A DNA stretch of 64,000 nt from Chiua virens (lineage: Eukaryota > Basidiomycota > Agaricomycetes > Boletales > Boletaceae): the NCBI GenBank assembly GCA_019787685.1, contig JAHNUO010000006.1, positions 496,001-560,000 on the forward strand, in the 5' to 3' direction. Below, in pieces: positions 21,756 to 33,004 of this stretch. Below the pieces are notes generated by a model. The model made no database searches, had not been told where the DNA came from, and saw nothing but the letters and a program-made list of their open reading frames with translations. The translations under genes and the position numbers were made by a program. Each line of letters starts with the position of its first letter. Positions within the stretch are counted from its first letter, which is position 1.

Positions 21756-24669
21756 ATGACGAGCACATCTCATTTAAACTCTCCATTCCACCCGCTGACA
21801 TCTCCTCGCCTCTCTCCACGCCCTCAGCCCATTCCTCCATGCCCCATCCCTACCTTCTCGGAACATCCGGATACAGCGCGGTGCCCGGGAACCCACTCTG
21901 ACTCTATGCCAACCCGCACTTCCGATACACCCGGTCTCAGGTCGGTATCCGTCTTCTCTCCACCGTCTCCTTTACTCACGATCGAGACCTCACCTCCTGT
22001 CCATCCGTTGCGCAGCCCCTCACAAGAAGACAATCAATGTGACACACTATCTAATCTGTCCGGGTCTTCTACTGCATTTGATGACACCTGCCCAGATGGC
22101 GCCGCTGCCTCATTGACCGACAAAGGCAAAGCCAAGGAGCCTCCACCCACGTTGCCTCCTCTGTCTCTCTCGCCCTCTGGTTTGGGCTATAACATCGACG
22201 ACTGGTCGTCCACAGCAGGTCCTTCCTCATACCGGTCGACCTGTCCGTCGCTCCGCACCGCTTCCTCGAGCCACTCCCCGTCAAGTTTGATAGAGAGTAA
22301 CGTCGTACAAGTAGACGACCCTCCTGCCCTCACCAAGGTCCCTTCCCGAACACGATCCCTCTCCAACCTTTCCGTCCACTCCACAACGCCTTCCATGACC
22401 AAAATCAGAATCAAACTCGCTGCATCGTCCAAGGCCCCCGTCAACCTCGCGCGTAGGCTGCTTTCAAGAAACAAGGCGGATGCCGCAGGGCCTGCTGTGT
22501 CTGGTCTAGCAGACGACCTCGCTGACACTCTGCAAAATGACTTGATGACAGCTGAAGCGGGGAACTGCCACTTCCCGTGGCAAACAAAGGATATTACGCG
22601 AACATCTTCGCCTCGGCCCGGAGTGGAGCACGATAGACCTGTAGCGGCGCTTGATATAGCTGCTACTTGGTATCCCGACAATCATCGTTTGGATGGGCCC
22701 GCAGGTTCAAAGGCAAAGTACCCGTTCCTACTCTTCCCCCTTCCCCAAGTCTGCATTCGATGTCGTTCCCCAAGTCGACCTCGACGACATTATCGTGCCT
22801 GTCCCACTTCATGCCCGAAATTTATTTGACGAGATGTTACCAAGGGAACTCCGGCTTCGCGTGTTCTCGGCTCTAATCTCGCTCCATGAAGCAGACTGCG
22901 AACGCTTGAAAAGTGGCAGCAAGTGGACCGTCCTGGTAGCGAGTGCGTCTAAAAACCGCTGGACTGGACGAAACCGTGCAATGCGAGAACTCGTCAAACT
23001 GAGCAGGGTGGGTATAATTACCTACTGTTCCGTCATTCAGTAAATCAATTGTGGGGACCAGGTGTCGAAGCTATGGCGTACATTGGTCTTTGATGGCCAG
23101 CTTTGGCAAGCCGTTGATCTCCGGGCGTTCCCAACCGCAGTCTGCCGACTTCCTTGCTTCTTTGGTCCAACTCTCTGGTCCATTCATCAAGAATCTCGAT
23201 TTGTCGGGACACACGTACCTTTCACCGACTACGCTGATCGACATGGCCGGCGGCCTTTGCGTCCGCTCTGCTCCTATCGTCAACTTCACGTATACGCAAC
23301 TAACCGCGATCAACTTGCAAGGCTGTACTGCACTGACGACGCAGTCTCTTCATAGTCTTCTCGTTCGATCGCCCTTTCTGCGCAGTTTGAATGTGAAGGG
23401 TCTGCAAGCCGTCACCAACGCCACCTTCGACGTCCTTGCACTTTGCTCACATCTTACATCATTGAATATGAACCGATGTACGAATATCGATGGAGACGGC
23501 GTTTGCGCGTTCGGCGCGGCGGTGATCGCACGAGGCGCTCGCCTCGCGTTGAAAGAACTTCGGTTATGCGGGCTTCATATGATCGATGACGACACTCTGG
23601 CCACGTTGGGCAAGGCCGCACCACATCTCGAGATCCTAGATCTGAGCTATTGCCATAGCCTCCACAATTCCGCCTTAGAAGCATTCGTGGCCTGCACGGA
23701 CGACGGCACATATTTCGGAGAGACCATTTCTCTGACGTCGCGGGATGCGGGGAGGGATCCTAGGGATTCCCGCCGGTACAGGCGACATGTGACGGCCCTG
23801 AGGCACCTGTCGCTCTCTAACTGCATCATGCTTACGGACACTGCATGCTCGAACCTCGCCCACTGTGTTCCCCGCCTAGAATTCCTCGAACTCGCGGGGA
23901 TCGGAGAAACGCTCAAGGACGATGGCCTTGTACACCTCCTGAACACCACACCGTTCATCCGGAAACTCGACCTAGAAGACGCCTCCGACATCACGGATGC
24001 CGTCCTCGAGGTGCTCACTCCGGAGCCTGCCATAGAGCGAAATGGTTCGACCCCATCCAAGGAGACAGCACCGCCCAAGCCCGGACATGCATTGGAACAT
24101 CTGACTGTATCGTGTGCGACCAATTTGACCAACGACGCATTCAAAGCGCTCATTCGTGGCTGTCCGAAACTGCGTGTTCTGGAGGCTGACAGCACGTCGA
24201 TGTCCGGGCCAGTAGTCAAAGACTTTGTTCGGCAGGTCTGTGAACGAGGCATCAACGATGCGGGGCTAGTCGTCGTAGACTGTCGCTCCGTCGGGGAACG
24301 CGCTATCAAGGACGTGGTGGCAAACACACGCCCCCGCAAGGGGTGCCGCTCGTGGGAGGCAAGGAAGCTCGGCTATTTGGATGGGAGGGATGGGGAGGAT
24401 CTCAAAGTTGGACAAGACGAGTGTGACGAGAAAAGGGTGGTGATCAAATCATTTATAGCTGGCAGACCGTGGACACAGTACGACACGTCAGGGAACGGAA
24501 GCGAAAGGCAAACAGGAAAGCGCAAAATGGGTTAGATCAGATGAGCGACCCCGAGGAGGGCGGGAAGGTGTCCAGTCGAATGAAGTGGTGGTTGCCCATA
24601 AGCAGAGCATCCTCTGGGAACAATACACCTGGTGAGGACGGTGATCGCGATGGTTGTGTAGTAATGTGA
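21756..24669 (+). CDS. F-box/leucine-rich repeat protein with CAAX tail
   Basis: Substrate receptor candidate for an SCF ubiquitin ligase. The first 300 residues are Ser/Pro-rich and probably disordered. The F-box is FDEMLPRELRLRVFSALISLHEAD (about 22830-22900), followed after the intron 23008-23061 by VSKLWRTLVFDGQLW. Then come cysteine-containing LRRs (AMN1/Grr1 type): TAINLQGCTALTTQSLHSLL, SLNVKGLQAVTNATFDVL, ILDLSYCHSLHNSALEAF, HLSLSNCIMLTDTACSNLA and others up to 24.2 kb. The frame changes by +1 near 23128 (LRAF/PQPQSADFL) and again near 22.69-22.75 kb, where an intron is also possible. The reading frame from 24535 to 24669 ends GDRDGCVVM, a CAAX box predicted to be prenylated, as in mammalian FBXL2; joining it needs one more frame change near 24530, otherwise the protein ends KRKMG at 24535. 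Confidence 0.82.
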
Positions 24670-24852
24670 CAACGATCACAATGTGTATTTTTATGGTGAT
24701 CTGTACGCTTTAGTATTCCCTTTTCATTTCCTTAGTGTCTACCGATTGTTCTAAACTTACGAACGTGCAAACCAATAGGGCAGGATGCTCTACGTCTGTA
24801 TTAAAAGTCAATCCAAACATTGAGAAAGGAAGAACAGAATGGCCTACAAGAA

Positions 24853-26007
24853 TCATGAACCTTGTTGCTTTTTTCCTTTACGCTTTACCTTTTTTGCAGC
24901 CTTGGTTGCGTCTCGATCTTCCACAAGTTCCACAGGTGTTCCTCGAGAAGAGTTGATGGCCGGTTGTGATTGCGTTGATGCAGAAAGCTTTTCTTTTCCA
25001 TCGTCGTCCACTGTCTGGGGGCCCGACCCGGAGGCTGATAGGTTTTCACAGCCTGCCATATATCGTCTGAACTCTAGTTGCACTTTGAAGCTGTGTATGG
25101 GTACTCACCATAAAAGGGGTCTACACAAAATCTTTATGTTTTGCCGATAGAACTTGCTGGTCCTTGGACTGTTCTACCTCTGATGCCCGCCCCTTGCCCT
25201 TGCCCTTGGTCTGCGTCATAGACATCGTGCGTTGAGGTAAGCCGTCTTCTGTATCCATTGCGTCTTCCGCCTCTTCATCAAAGACTTCAAGGTCCTCGTC
25301 TTCCTCGCTCCCCAGCTCTTTGAGTTCCTTCTCGTACTCTGCGCGTGCGATCATTTTGCTAGTGACCCTAATTGGGACACGTTGACCGGAACTAGAGCTG
25401 GCTACCGGCACAGCGTCATCCGATGGCTCGTCGACCAACTGTGTGTTCTTGGCCTGAGCAATGGCATGCTTGATAAACCGGGTTGCAGCTTCCTTGTCAA
25501 TCCCAAGTTTGCCTATACCGTGCGTCAGGGCGTTGTGGATTTTATAGGCACCCGAGATGATACATACGTTTTTGATCGGATTCTTCTGCATGCTTGATCT
25601 TGTCAAAATATTGACGGACGCGTTCCTGGGGACGAAAATTTGATAAATCAAGTGTGGGGAAGGGGACGGTCAGAAATGGCACGCACGAGTTCGGCTACGA
25701 CACGGTGTGTCTTGGGATCGATACCGCGACTTTTGAGGTACACTGCGAGCGTGCAAATGAAAGGGACCGTCAGTATCAAATGGGAACCGAGATCGAAAAT
25801 CGCATGGAACATGTACGTACCAAAGACGAGGTCATAGGCGATATAGGGTATGATGACCTGTAACTTCGCCTGTTGGATAGTGTCGAGGGCGAGCAAGGTC
25901 TCAGGGAGGGATTGGGCGAAAAATGGTTCTAGTTGGAATTCTAGATCGTCGAGGGACTTGTCGAGTTTAGTGAGTTTAGAACGGATTTTGGCGGTGTCTG
26001 TCGACAT
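24853..26007 (-). CDS. LRP1: Exosome cofactor C1D/LRP1 (Sas10/Utp3 family)
   Basis: Nuclear RNA-binding cofactor of the exosome (Rrp47/C1D), which works with Rrp6 in snoRNA, snRNA and rRNA 3' processing. The N-terminal Sas10/C1D domain reads from MSTDTAKIRSKL, with DLEFQLEPFF, AKLQVIIPYIAYDLVF and AVYLKSRGIDPKTH. After the introns 25626-25686 and 25513-25567 it continues ERVRQYFDKIKHAEE and IDKEAATRFIKHAIAQAK, the family's second helix pair. The C-terminal part is acidic, then strongly basic (KKVKRKGKKQQGS), fitting RNA binding; it is joined by an intron at 25067-25124. The exons total 981 nt (326 aa), with no break. It is head-to-head with SF3B5, 121 bp apart. Confidence 0.9.
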
Positions 26008-26128
26008 GATGCAGGTGGTGGTGACATCCCAAGTCTCGCTACCACGACTTACTACGTGGCTGTATAATGCCACGTGACCGATCTAGACTTTCTTTGTGGC
26101 GGTCGCTTCTGGTTTGTCAAACGCCATC
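26008..26128. promoter_or_regulatory. Bidirectional promoter C1D/SF3B5
   Basis: A 121-bp spacer between two divergent RNA-processing genes. It contains an E-box/PHO-type palindrome CACGTG at 26071-26076 and an AT-rich TGTATAAT at about 26061. The compact arrangement suggests shared control of both genes. Confidence 0.5.
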
Positions 26129-26644
26129 ATGGTAAGCCGCTTGTTTTGTCGTTCTGTACAGCGTTAACGTGTTCTGAAACAGTCTGAATTGAGGTATACT
26201 GCAAATACGCAGCTGGAGCACTGTGCGTGTTTGAGATATTCTAGGCTGGGATTGATACTGACGTTCATTCGAGTGCATGCCAGGTATACTGGAACAGGTG
26301 TGTCGCGTCCCTCTTAAATCGCCTTTCCTAACCATATATGCTACCTCCAGGACATGCTGACGTGTCGAAATAGTGGGTCGCATACTGCTTTGTCAGATCT
26401 CCGTCTCATGCGCACAACTGCAGTGACTGGGTCACCCATCAGCATCGGGATACGCTCTCATCTATCGTTGGGCACTCTCCGTTGACATCCTATCTTGCAA
26501 TCGCGGACGGCGAAGCCATTGGAAGGACAAAATTTGAGATGACTGAGGTATGGCGTGCAGAGTTGTTTATCGGCGATGCTAACTCCCTCGGTTCAGCGGA
26601 TGCTACAGCCTTGCGGCCCGCCGCCACGTAAAGATGAAGATTGA
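26129..26644 (+). CDS. SF3B5: Splicing factor 3b subunit 5 (SF3b10)
   Basis: Small constitutive subunit of SF3b in the U2 snRNP, which helps SF3B1 hold the branch point. It is spread over six exons: 26129-26131 (the ATG alone), 26183-26222, 26274-26297 (24 nt), 26351-26372 (22 nt), 26424-26547 and 26597-26644. The exons sum to 261 nt, giving 86 residues, the same length as human SF3B5. Conserved blocks are SELRYTANTQLEH, ARYTGTGHADVSKYDWV, THQHRDTLSSIVGH, LTSYLAIADGEA and the C-terminal MLQPCGPPP. All five introns are 49-53 nt and start GTAAGC, GTGCGT, GTGTGT, GTGGGT and GTATGG. No open frame longer than 60 codons covers the gene, so simple ORF calling misses it. Confidence 0.93.
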
Positions 26645-27592
26645 GGTGCTCTCGTTTCGGATGCGCATAGAGTGACCGCGTACATGACACCTTCGGTCCT
26701 AGGAATCGAGCTTGTTTCTCACCTACATGCTGTAGCGTGACGCATGTTACCTGATCTTGAAAAGTTCTGTGCAACACAGAATTTTGATGCAGTAATAGGC
26801 TACTACTAATAGTTGGTGGTGATTAAACGGTATTTCACGAGAGCTATTCGTCGGATACAGCTCGGTGTTAGCAGGATCAGAGACACAGGAGAGACGAAAC
26901 AGGGTACTTGTTCCTGTAGCTTCCGACGATCGCTCGTTTGCTGGTTCGACGTCTGATGAGACCCACGTTTGGTACTATGGAGGGGCAGGAGGAATAAACT
27001 CGGAGAATAATCACGACACGTATTAGACTAGTCTAGGTACACGGGACTCGAATGAATGGCGTGGACTTGGGGTGGCCGTGTTTCATTATGGCGATGAAAG
27101 GTGTTAACCCGATTTGGGTGCTTCTGTGAATGTTGCGTTTCTTTCCGACACCTGGGGTGAAGTTTCCTTGTTTGGGGGTGGCTTTGTTCCATTGTGGAGA
27201 TGCTGACCATATCCAGTGAGGTGTGTGTTGTGTTTCGTCTCTCGTTAATGCTGACTGTTTCGAAAAAAAGAAATAGGTTTTCTTGAGAATATATGGGGTC
27301 GGGAAATCGGGAACTGCACGGAAAGTCGCTTGTAAACGGGTTGTTGGGATCAAAAACAGCGGGATCATGAATGACACACCCCTTGGCAGTATTGCCCTTC
27401 GGGAAGGCTATTAGGGTGCGATGATGCAGTACCTTCCCATCCCTGCTCCTCCCGCTGCCATTCCCTCCAAACAAAGCCCTTCCAACCCATCTCCACCACT
27501 ATTCGTCCCCTCCCTTTGTCTCCTGTGTACAAAGGGCTTTGGCAGCCTTCCACTCGCTTTGGCACCCTGCCACCGCCTTATACTCCGCCGCC
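26645..27592. other. Intergenic and pyrimidine-rich 5' leader
   Basis: Nearly 1 kb between SF3B5 and the methyltransferase. The last 170 bp (27420-27592) are strongly CT-rich, typical of fungal core promoters and leaders, and end in GCCGCCATGG at the start codon. The open frames on the minus strand here are reverse images of this low-complexity stretch. Confidence 0.45.
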
Positions 27593-29913
27593 ATGGCTCA
27601 TCGTCTTTCAGTACCGTTTCCCCCACTCCTGCTCCCATCCGAGGACGACGAGTCTTCCCCCTCCGACAGTTCCCATTCCACCCCCCGCTCCTCATTCCTC
27701 TATCTCGATCCCTCGGATACCCAGGATCACTTTCGTCTCCGCCCTTATTCTCTCGTCAGTTTTGACTCTAGTTTCTTTAGCATCATGGGCAAGGAATCTC
27801 CCCTGGTCAAGTCCTCCAGCAGGAACCCTTCCGGGGCTGACTTGCGCTATCCGCTTGTTCCGATCAACACCGTCCTAGATGCCACGCAAGGCTCCCCGAA
27901 GCGCGAAGGCGTCATCATGAGTTTTCTGAGGAAGAAGAAAAAGTCTTTGCACACCCCGCCTCCAGAGACTGGCATCGATCCATTCCCAGTCCATTTCCCA
28001 CATCGCAATTCACCAGATGACACTTCATCTCAAGTACAATCAACCCCTTTCTCGCTTCCTCCTGCACGATCGAACCCTCGTGATCCTTCTGTAGAAGCTT
28101 TTGAAGAACTAGATCGCTTCGCCATTCGACAAGGAATGAAGTATCATCCTTATTCACGCGACGATGCTCCGTATATGCTTTCGTACGACAGGGTTCTTCT
28201 AGACAAGTACGCCTTTCTCTTAATAGGCTGTCTTCTCACTCTGACCCTTGTTTAGCGACAGATATACGGACATTCTCTTGCGCCGTCTCAATGAAAATCA
28301 AACACCTTCTTTTCATGATTTCCCACGCAGCCCACCGAGAACTATTCTAGATCTAGGGTGTGGGGCCGGCGGGTGGGCCGTCGATGCCGCACTCTACTGG
28401 CCTTCATCTCAAGTCATTGGTTTTGATCTCCTCAATCCTACGTTCTTGCGTGGTAATACTGTGCCCAGCAATGTTCGATGGAGACAAGGCAATTTGTGAG
28501 TGCTTTTTATTTACTAAATCATCGTGTATGCTGATAAATTCACTCTAGCATCAAATATAAGTTGCCATTTCCTAAGAATACATTTGATCTCGTGAGAATG
28601 GCCAACCTGTCTCTCTGTATTCCCTACGACCGATGGGAACATGTCCTGTCAGAAGTCAGGAGAGTCCTGACGCATGGGGGACGCCTCGAACTTATCGACG
28701 ATTATCTTCATTTCCCATACACCAAGCGTCCGCCTGAGCCTTCAGAGACTTCCCACGACATCCCCGGCGAGCGGCCACCATCCTCAGCATTCGACGATGA
28801 CGACGACGAGGTCGAAGTCGAATCAGCCCCGGATACTGAAGGACCGGACGACGACGACGATTTCATGAGCACCAAGAGTCGTTTCTCCTCTTACGTGGAC
28901 ACAGAGGACTTCCCGTCACCACCACCTCAGGTCTCCTACGATCCGGTCTCCGAATGGCACAAGAATGTAGACAGCTCACAAGTGTCTGGAGAGTATTTTC
29001 GAAGACATGCTTTCGCGCAAGTTTTCCGTACATCCTAAGCCAAGCAAAATCTTCGATAAAATCTTCGACAAAGTTTTCGGACGGTACAACCAGCGCAGGC
29101 TTCACGAATTCAACCTCTACCTAGCACCACCACCATGTCAGGACTCTGATGGATCTTCAAGTGGGAGCTCTGACGACCACGATAGCCCTGGTCCTAAGAA
29201 CGCCGGTAAAGACTTCGTGAAGTGGATACCGGCGGATTACCATAAAGAGAAGGAGAAGAAACACCGCACGAAAGGCGACCGATCTAGCGAGGAAAGCTCG
29301 CCGAGTCTCTCCACCATACCTGACATGATCAGTGCGAAAGCTGCTGGCCGCCTTGGGATTCAGGCTTCTCTGACTCGTTCATCTTCATCACGACCTCATC
29401 CCACTCAATCTCCTGGCCTCATTCTTTGGCCTGCCACATTCATCCCTATCGCACCAATGGAACTGGAAATGCACGCATGCAAACATCTACATTCGCTCAT
29501 CGGTTCCAAGGGTGCGATCAACGAGTACTTCCAAGATATCGCCCGGGAGCGGCAGCTCCCATTTGATCAACAAATGATAGACGACCTGATTTGGGACTAC
29601 GAGCGGTACGTGATAAACATCAATTGTGTAATCGAGGAACTTAATGCTCCGCAGTTTCCGTCGAAAAAGGTTTAATTGGCCAACAGCCCTTCCTGATACT
29701 CATGTTGGAATCTCTATGCCCGTCACAACGACGCCTCGGTCAAGTACCTTCCGCAGCTCCCTCGAGGCCCCATATCAATCAAGCCCCCTCACTGCCACTG
29801 GAAGCATGGGCGCTCCGCCTGATCCTCTTTTCGCGCGCGAGAAGCTAGACTTCGTCCGTTCTATCAAAGTATACAGCGCCACGAAGAACGACGATGAAAT
29901 TCACGTTATATGA
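27593..29913 (+). CDS. Large SAM-binding methyltransferase-domain protein
   Basis: A 722-residue protein with a disordered Ser/Pro-rich N-terminus (with basic patch FLRKKKKSLH), then a class I methyltransferase core: ILDLGCGAGGWAVDAA (motif I), VIGFDLLNP (motif II), NTFDLVRMANLSLCI (motif IV) and VLTHGGRLELIDDYLHF (motif V). Acidic runs of Asp/Glu (28793-28860) interrupt the domain. The C-terminal half includes WPATFIPIAPMELEMHACKHLHSL and a helix QMIDDLIWDYE. Introns 28207-28255, 28496-28548 and 29606-29654. An extra G at 28982 breaks WHKNVDSSQ/CLESIFEDML; without it there are 723 codons. Similar long proteins are common in mushrooms; the substrate is unknown. The start context is a perfect GCCGCCATGG. 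Confidence 0.82.
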
Positions 29914-30278
29914 CCTCCATGATCAAGCTATTTCTTTACAGGATTGCATCTCTCCATGCTAGACCATTTCTGCATGTGCTTCTTATAATTCGTCTTGTTT
30001 GACAGGAACTCACTCTCCTTGCTTCTGTATTGCATCTTTCATCCATTCGCTTTCATCCTGTTCATCATTTCGACCCGGTGTATTCACTGTACCGCTGGCA
30101 CACTAATTGTTTATTACCCCTCTCATTGCAGTAATGTTTCACTACCTGGATTGTCGTATTTTTATTCTCTTCGTCTGCCTGGCGTTGATTGCACACATAG
30201 CTTAGCTCGAGTACCCTCTAAGCTCATGTATTTTTACATTCCACTGCAAAACGGCATAATAAACACAATGAACCCAAT
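29914..30278. other. Convergent 3' intergenic region
   Basis: A 365-bp AT- and CT-rich stretch between two converging genes. No gene is supported. Confidence 0.5.
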
Positions 30279-32108
30279 CTACGCAGCCTCATTACCATCC
30301 GTGACAACGATCGTGTCAACTTGGCATCGTACGGATACATGAGTAGAGTCCGGTCGTGCATCATCGCCTCTTTCACCTCTAAAATGCATGGAGCTGTACC
30401 GATCCGAAACAGTGCCGTCGTCGTCATCCGAGCGCGCATACCGCTCACGAAAATCGAGGATGAGTCGTGTACCGACGATAACTTCGAGGAACATGACAAA
30501 TGGTATGCATATATTCGCGTAGAGTTCCTGAGAACACCATCAGCACCAAGGCACGCATGGAAGTCCGGGCTCGGGAGAGACAACGTACCGTGACGCTCTG
30601 CCACAATCCCATGACAACGGCGCACGCGATAAGATTTCTAAGCATACAAACGTGGTCATAATGCAAAGAGAAAAAAGGTGACGTGTCGACGTGAGCGCAG
30701 ATCCACACACTGCCAGAGGAAAACATGCCAACACTCACACGAAGAAGTAGCATATACTGTCGCGCGCCAAGATGCTGATGAACGGTGTCGCCCCAGTACC
30801 ACTGTCCCTTCTGGACTGCAAATCCCAGCTGCGCTTCATGTTCTCGATAAATATACGTGCTGCCAGAAAAAAGAGAAAGGCTTCGAAACAGAGAAAAGGA
30901 ATGAAGATGTAGATAAAATTGGGATTGATGCCGCTGAAGGCACAGAAATGCCCTCCAGGCGCCACGTCGTTTGTCGCTACAGTGAAGTGAGCGTGTGGGC
31001 GTGAAATCTTTGAGGCGTACCAATAGGAGGATGAACGGACCTTTAAGAGCGCTGCCGGGCCCGATGGTCCGCCAGATTACGAACGCAATCGCGGCGACCT
31101 CACATAAGAACAAGACAAACATGAGGACCAAGATCCGTTTGGACTGTCTGTACAAGGCATATATGCGGAGCTGCATGGTAGCTGACGGAGACGTGTCAGT
31201 TACATATACATATTATTGTCAGAGAACCGACGACCTTGTGTGGCCCACGAGTATATGAGTGCACCCCACGCACGGAACTCGAAAAGGCGTATACCTATTC
31301 CAACGATCAGTTGGTCAAAAGGTGGAACAGTGGATGATACGTACATCTGATAGATGGAGAACATGCTGAAAAGATCAACAATTATAAGCTGCAAGACATT
31401 CACGTACTCCTTGGGGGCACTCAGCAAGTCTGAAGCTGCAGGAAGACTGAGTGCTTACCTCTTTTGAGTTTGCTACTGAAAAGCACACTGTTCGAACAGC
31501 CAAGTTCCAGCGAACATGACGACGACAAAGTAGAATGAGACTTACAACACAAGCTCGTTCTGGGCGACAGGCAAAATTTAGACGCAAATGATTACAGCCG
31601 CCAAGTGCAACGACATACATGAGTACCACATCACCGAGATATCGATCCTAAGGAGGATATGATCTTAGCGGTGCACTCTGTCGCGAGGACTACATTATTC
31701 CGCTTACTATCACATATAGAACCGTGACGAGAGATGGGGGTTTCATCTGCCACAAAAGATACTCAAAATCATTTGGTACATTCACGGCGTCTGTTGGCTC
31801 ACCCATATGAGGTCGATCTTTTCCAACCGGATATAAGGTGAACTTTCAAGGCAACCTCGGCTGTGTCACTCACCTCGCGGCCAAGAGAGAGAACTGGCAA
31901 TACGACAGTTAGAAAATGCCTCGCCCCCGGTATATCATTTTTGGAGCGACTGACCATGGTCGTATAGAGCAGCGCATGTAACGGCAACTGTTGACAGTGG
32001 CGTCTTCCTCGGAAACGATGAAAGTGACAGACAGTGATTCATACCTTGAACGGTGGCGTATAAGCTGATATCAGACAAGTGAACAGAGCTTGGAGGGGTT
32101 AGGCTCAT
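30279..32108 (-). CDS. DUF6533 seven-helix membrane protein
   Basis: Integral membrane protein of the mushroom DUF6533 family. Spliced from the start MSLTPPSSVHLSDISLYATVQ, the N-terminal signature reads CAALYDHVLSLGREIDLIW and VTVLYVIDRYLGDVVL. Later helices are FEFRAWGALIYSWATQ with QLRIYALYRQSKRILVLMF, FCEVAAIAFVIWRTI-like stretches and FIYIFIPFLCFEAFLFFLA; the end has the family hallmark VIVGTRLILDFRERY. Introns include 31366-31458, 31295-31344 and 31182-31234; the join FFV/NLIACAVVMGLW is phase-correct, so the gene looks intact. Exon limits between 31488 and 31600 are the least certain part. The family is large in Agaricomycetes, is sometimes compared with GPCRs, and has no proven function. 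Confidence 0.75.
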
Positions 32109-33004
32109 CGTGACGGATAGACCAAGAATCAGACGCTCGGGATGAGGGGAGGGGACATCAAGACAGAGAGGTACGAGAAAACCCCATCCAGCATGTTTTA
32201 ACAAGGGCCTTGAGGGGTTTGCCGCGCAGGGACCTCGTTGACTCTCTACGGGGACCGAAATGAGCTTAGTCTAGTCTGGGCCTCATGTCACTTACTTAAA
32301 TACAGGGGAACGCCTAGATAGGTGAGGCTGGACCTAATACCACTTGTTCATTTTCGTTTGGGCAAACCGGCAGTATTCCTGCAAAATGGTGGCCAAAACA
32401 ACAGACTGAGAATGGTCCCAACGGAATCTGGACTTGACCGCTTCACAAGCCTTGCTCGCGGGTAAGAGACTGCAGGGACTGAGGTCCATGAGTCATAACA
32501 CGTACATGCCCGGCCAACGAAGCGAGCTGGTCCTAGATTAATCTAATGGGCGGCGGAGCGCCGGCCTTGGGCGATTTGTGCGGCCAACTCTATGCAGGTT
32601 TTGAAGAGGCGCCAATGCCGCCATAACGAAAGACCTGACCACATTAGTACATAGTAACTACTCATCCAACTAACCTAATTTCCCTGTAAGGGTAGATTTG
32701 CGTAATGGGCCTTGGCAACCTCGAGGCTGCAGCAAAGATGCCTACGCGTCAAGTCGCCAACGATGTTCTAGAATCGACTTGCCGGCCCGGGAAGTTCATT
32801 GAACGTGCTGACTAAGTCGTTATCAGGGGCCAATTGGTCAGACATGCAAGGCTTGCGTAGACTTGCGTCAAGTCAATGCATGCCAACGCGTCAGCGCCAA
32901 CTGCGGCCTACACAAGAGCTGCTTACCCGTGTTAGCTACGTATACCCAACTTAGGGTTCCTTCAATACCACTTCTTCAAGTTGATCTTTGGAATCTTGTT
33001 TGTC
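32109..33004. other. Intergenic, no supported gene
   Basis: About 0.9 kb between divergent genes (DUF6533 on the minus strand, WSS1 on the plus). Short open frames only, without motifs. Confidence 0.45.

Noticed and set aside
23647..24339. 230-codon open frame on the minus strand
   Set aside because: It is the reverse image of the F-box/LRR exon; no start context, motif or splice support.
25060..25130. Apparent early stop and frameshift at the end of C1D
   Set aside because: A phase-2 intron at 25067-25124 joins KDFV to RYMAGCENL and the total becomes a multiple of three.
27028..27474. 148-codon minus-strand open frame
   Set aside because: It lies opposite a low-complexity leader, lacks conserved motifs and has no exon partners.
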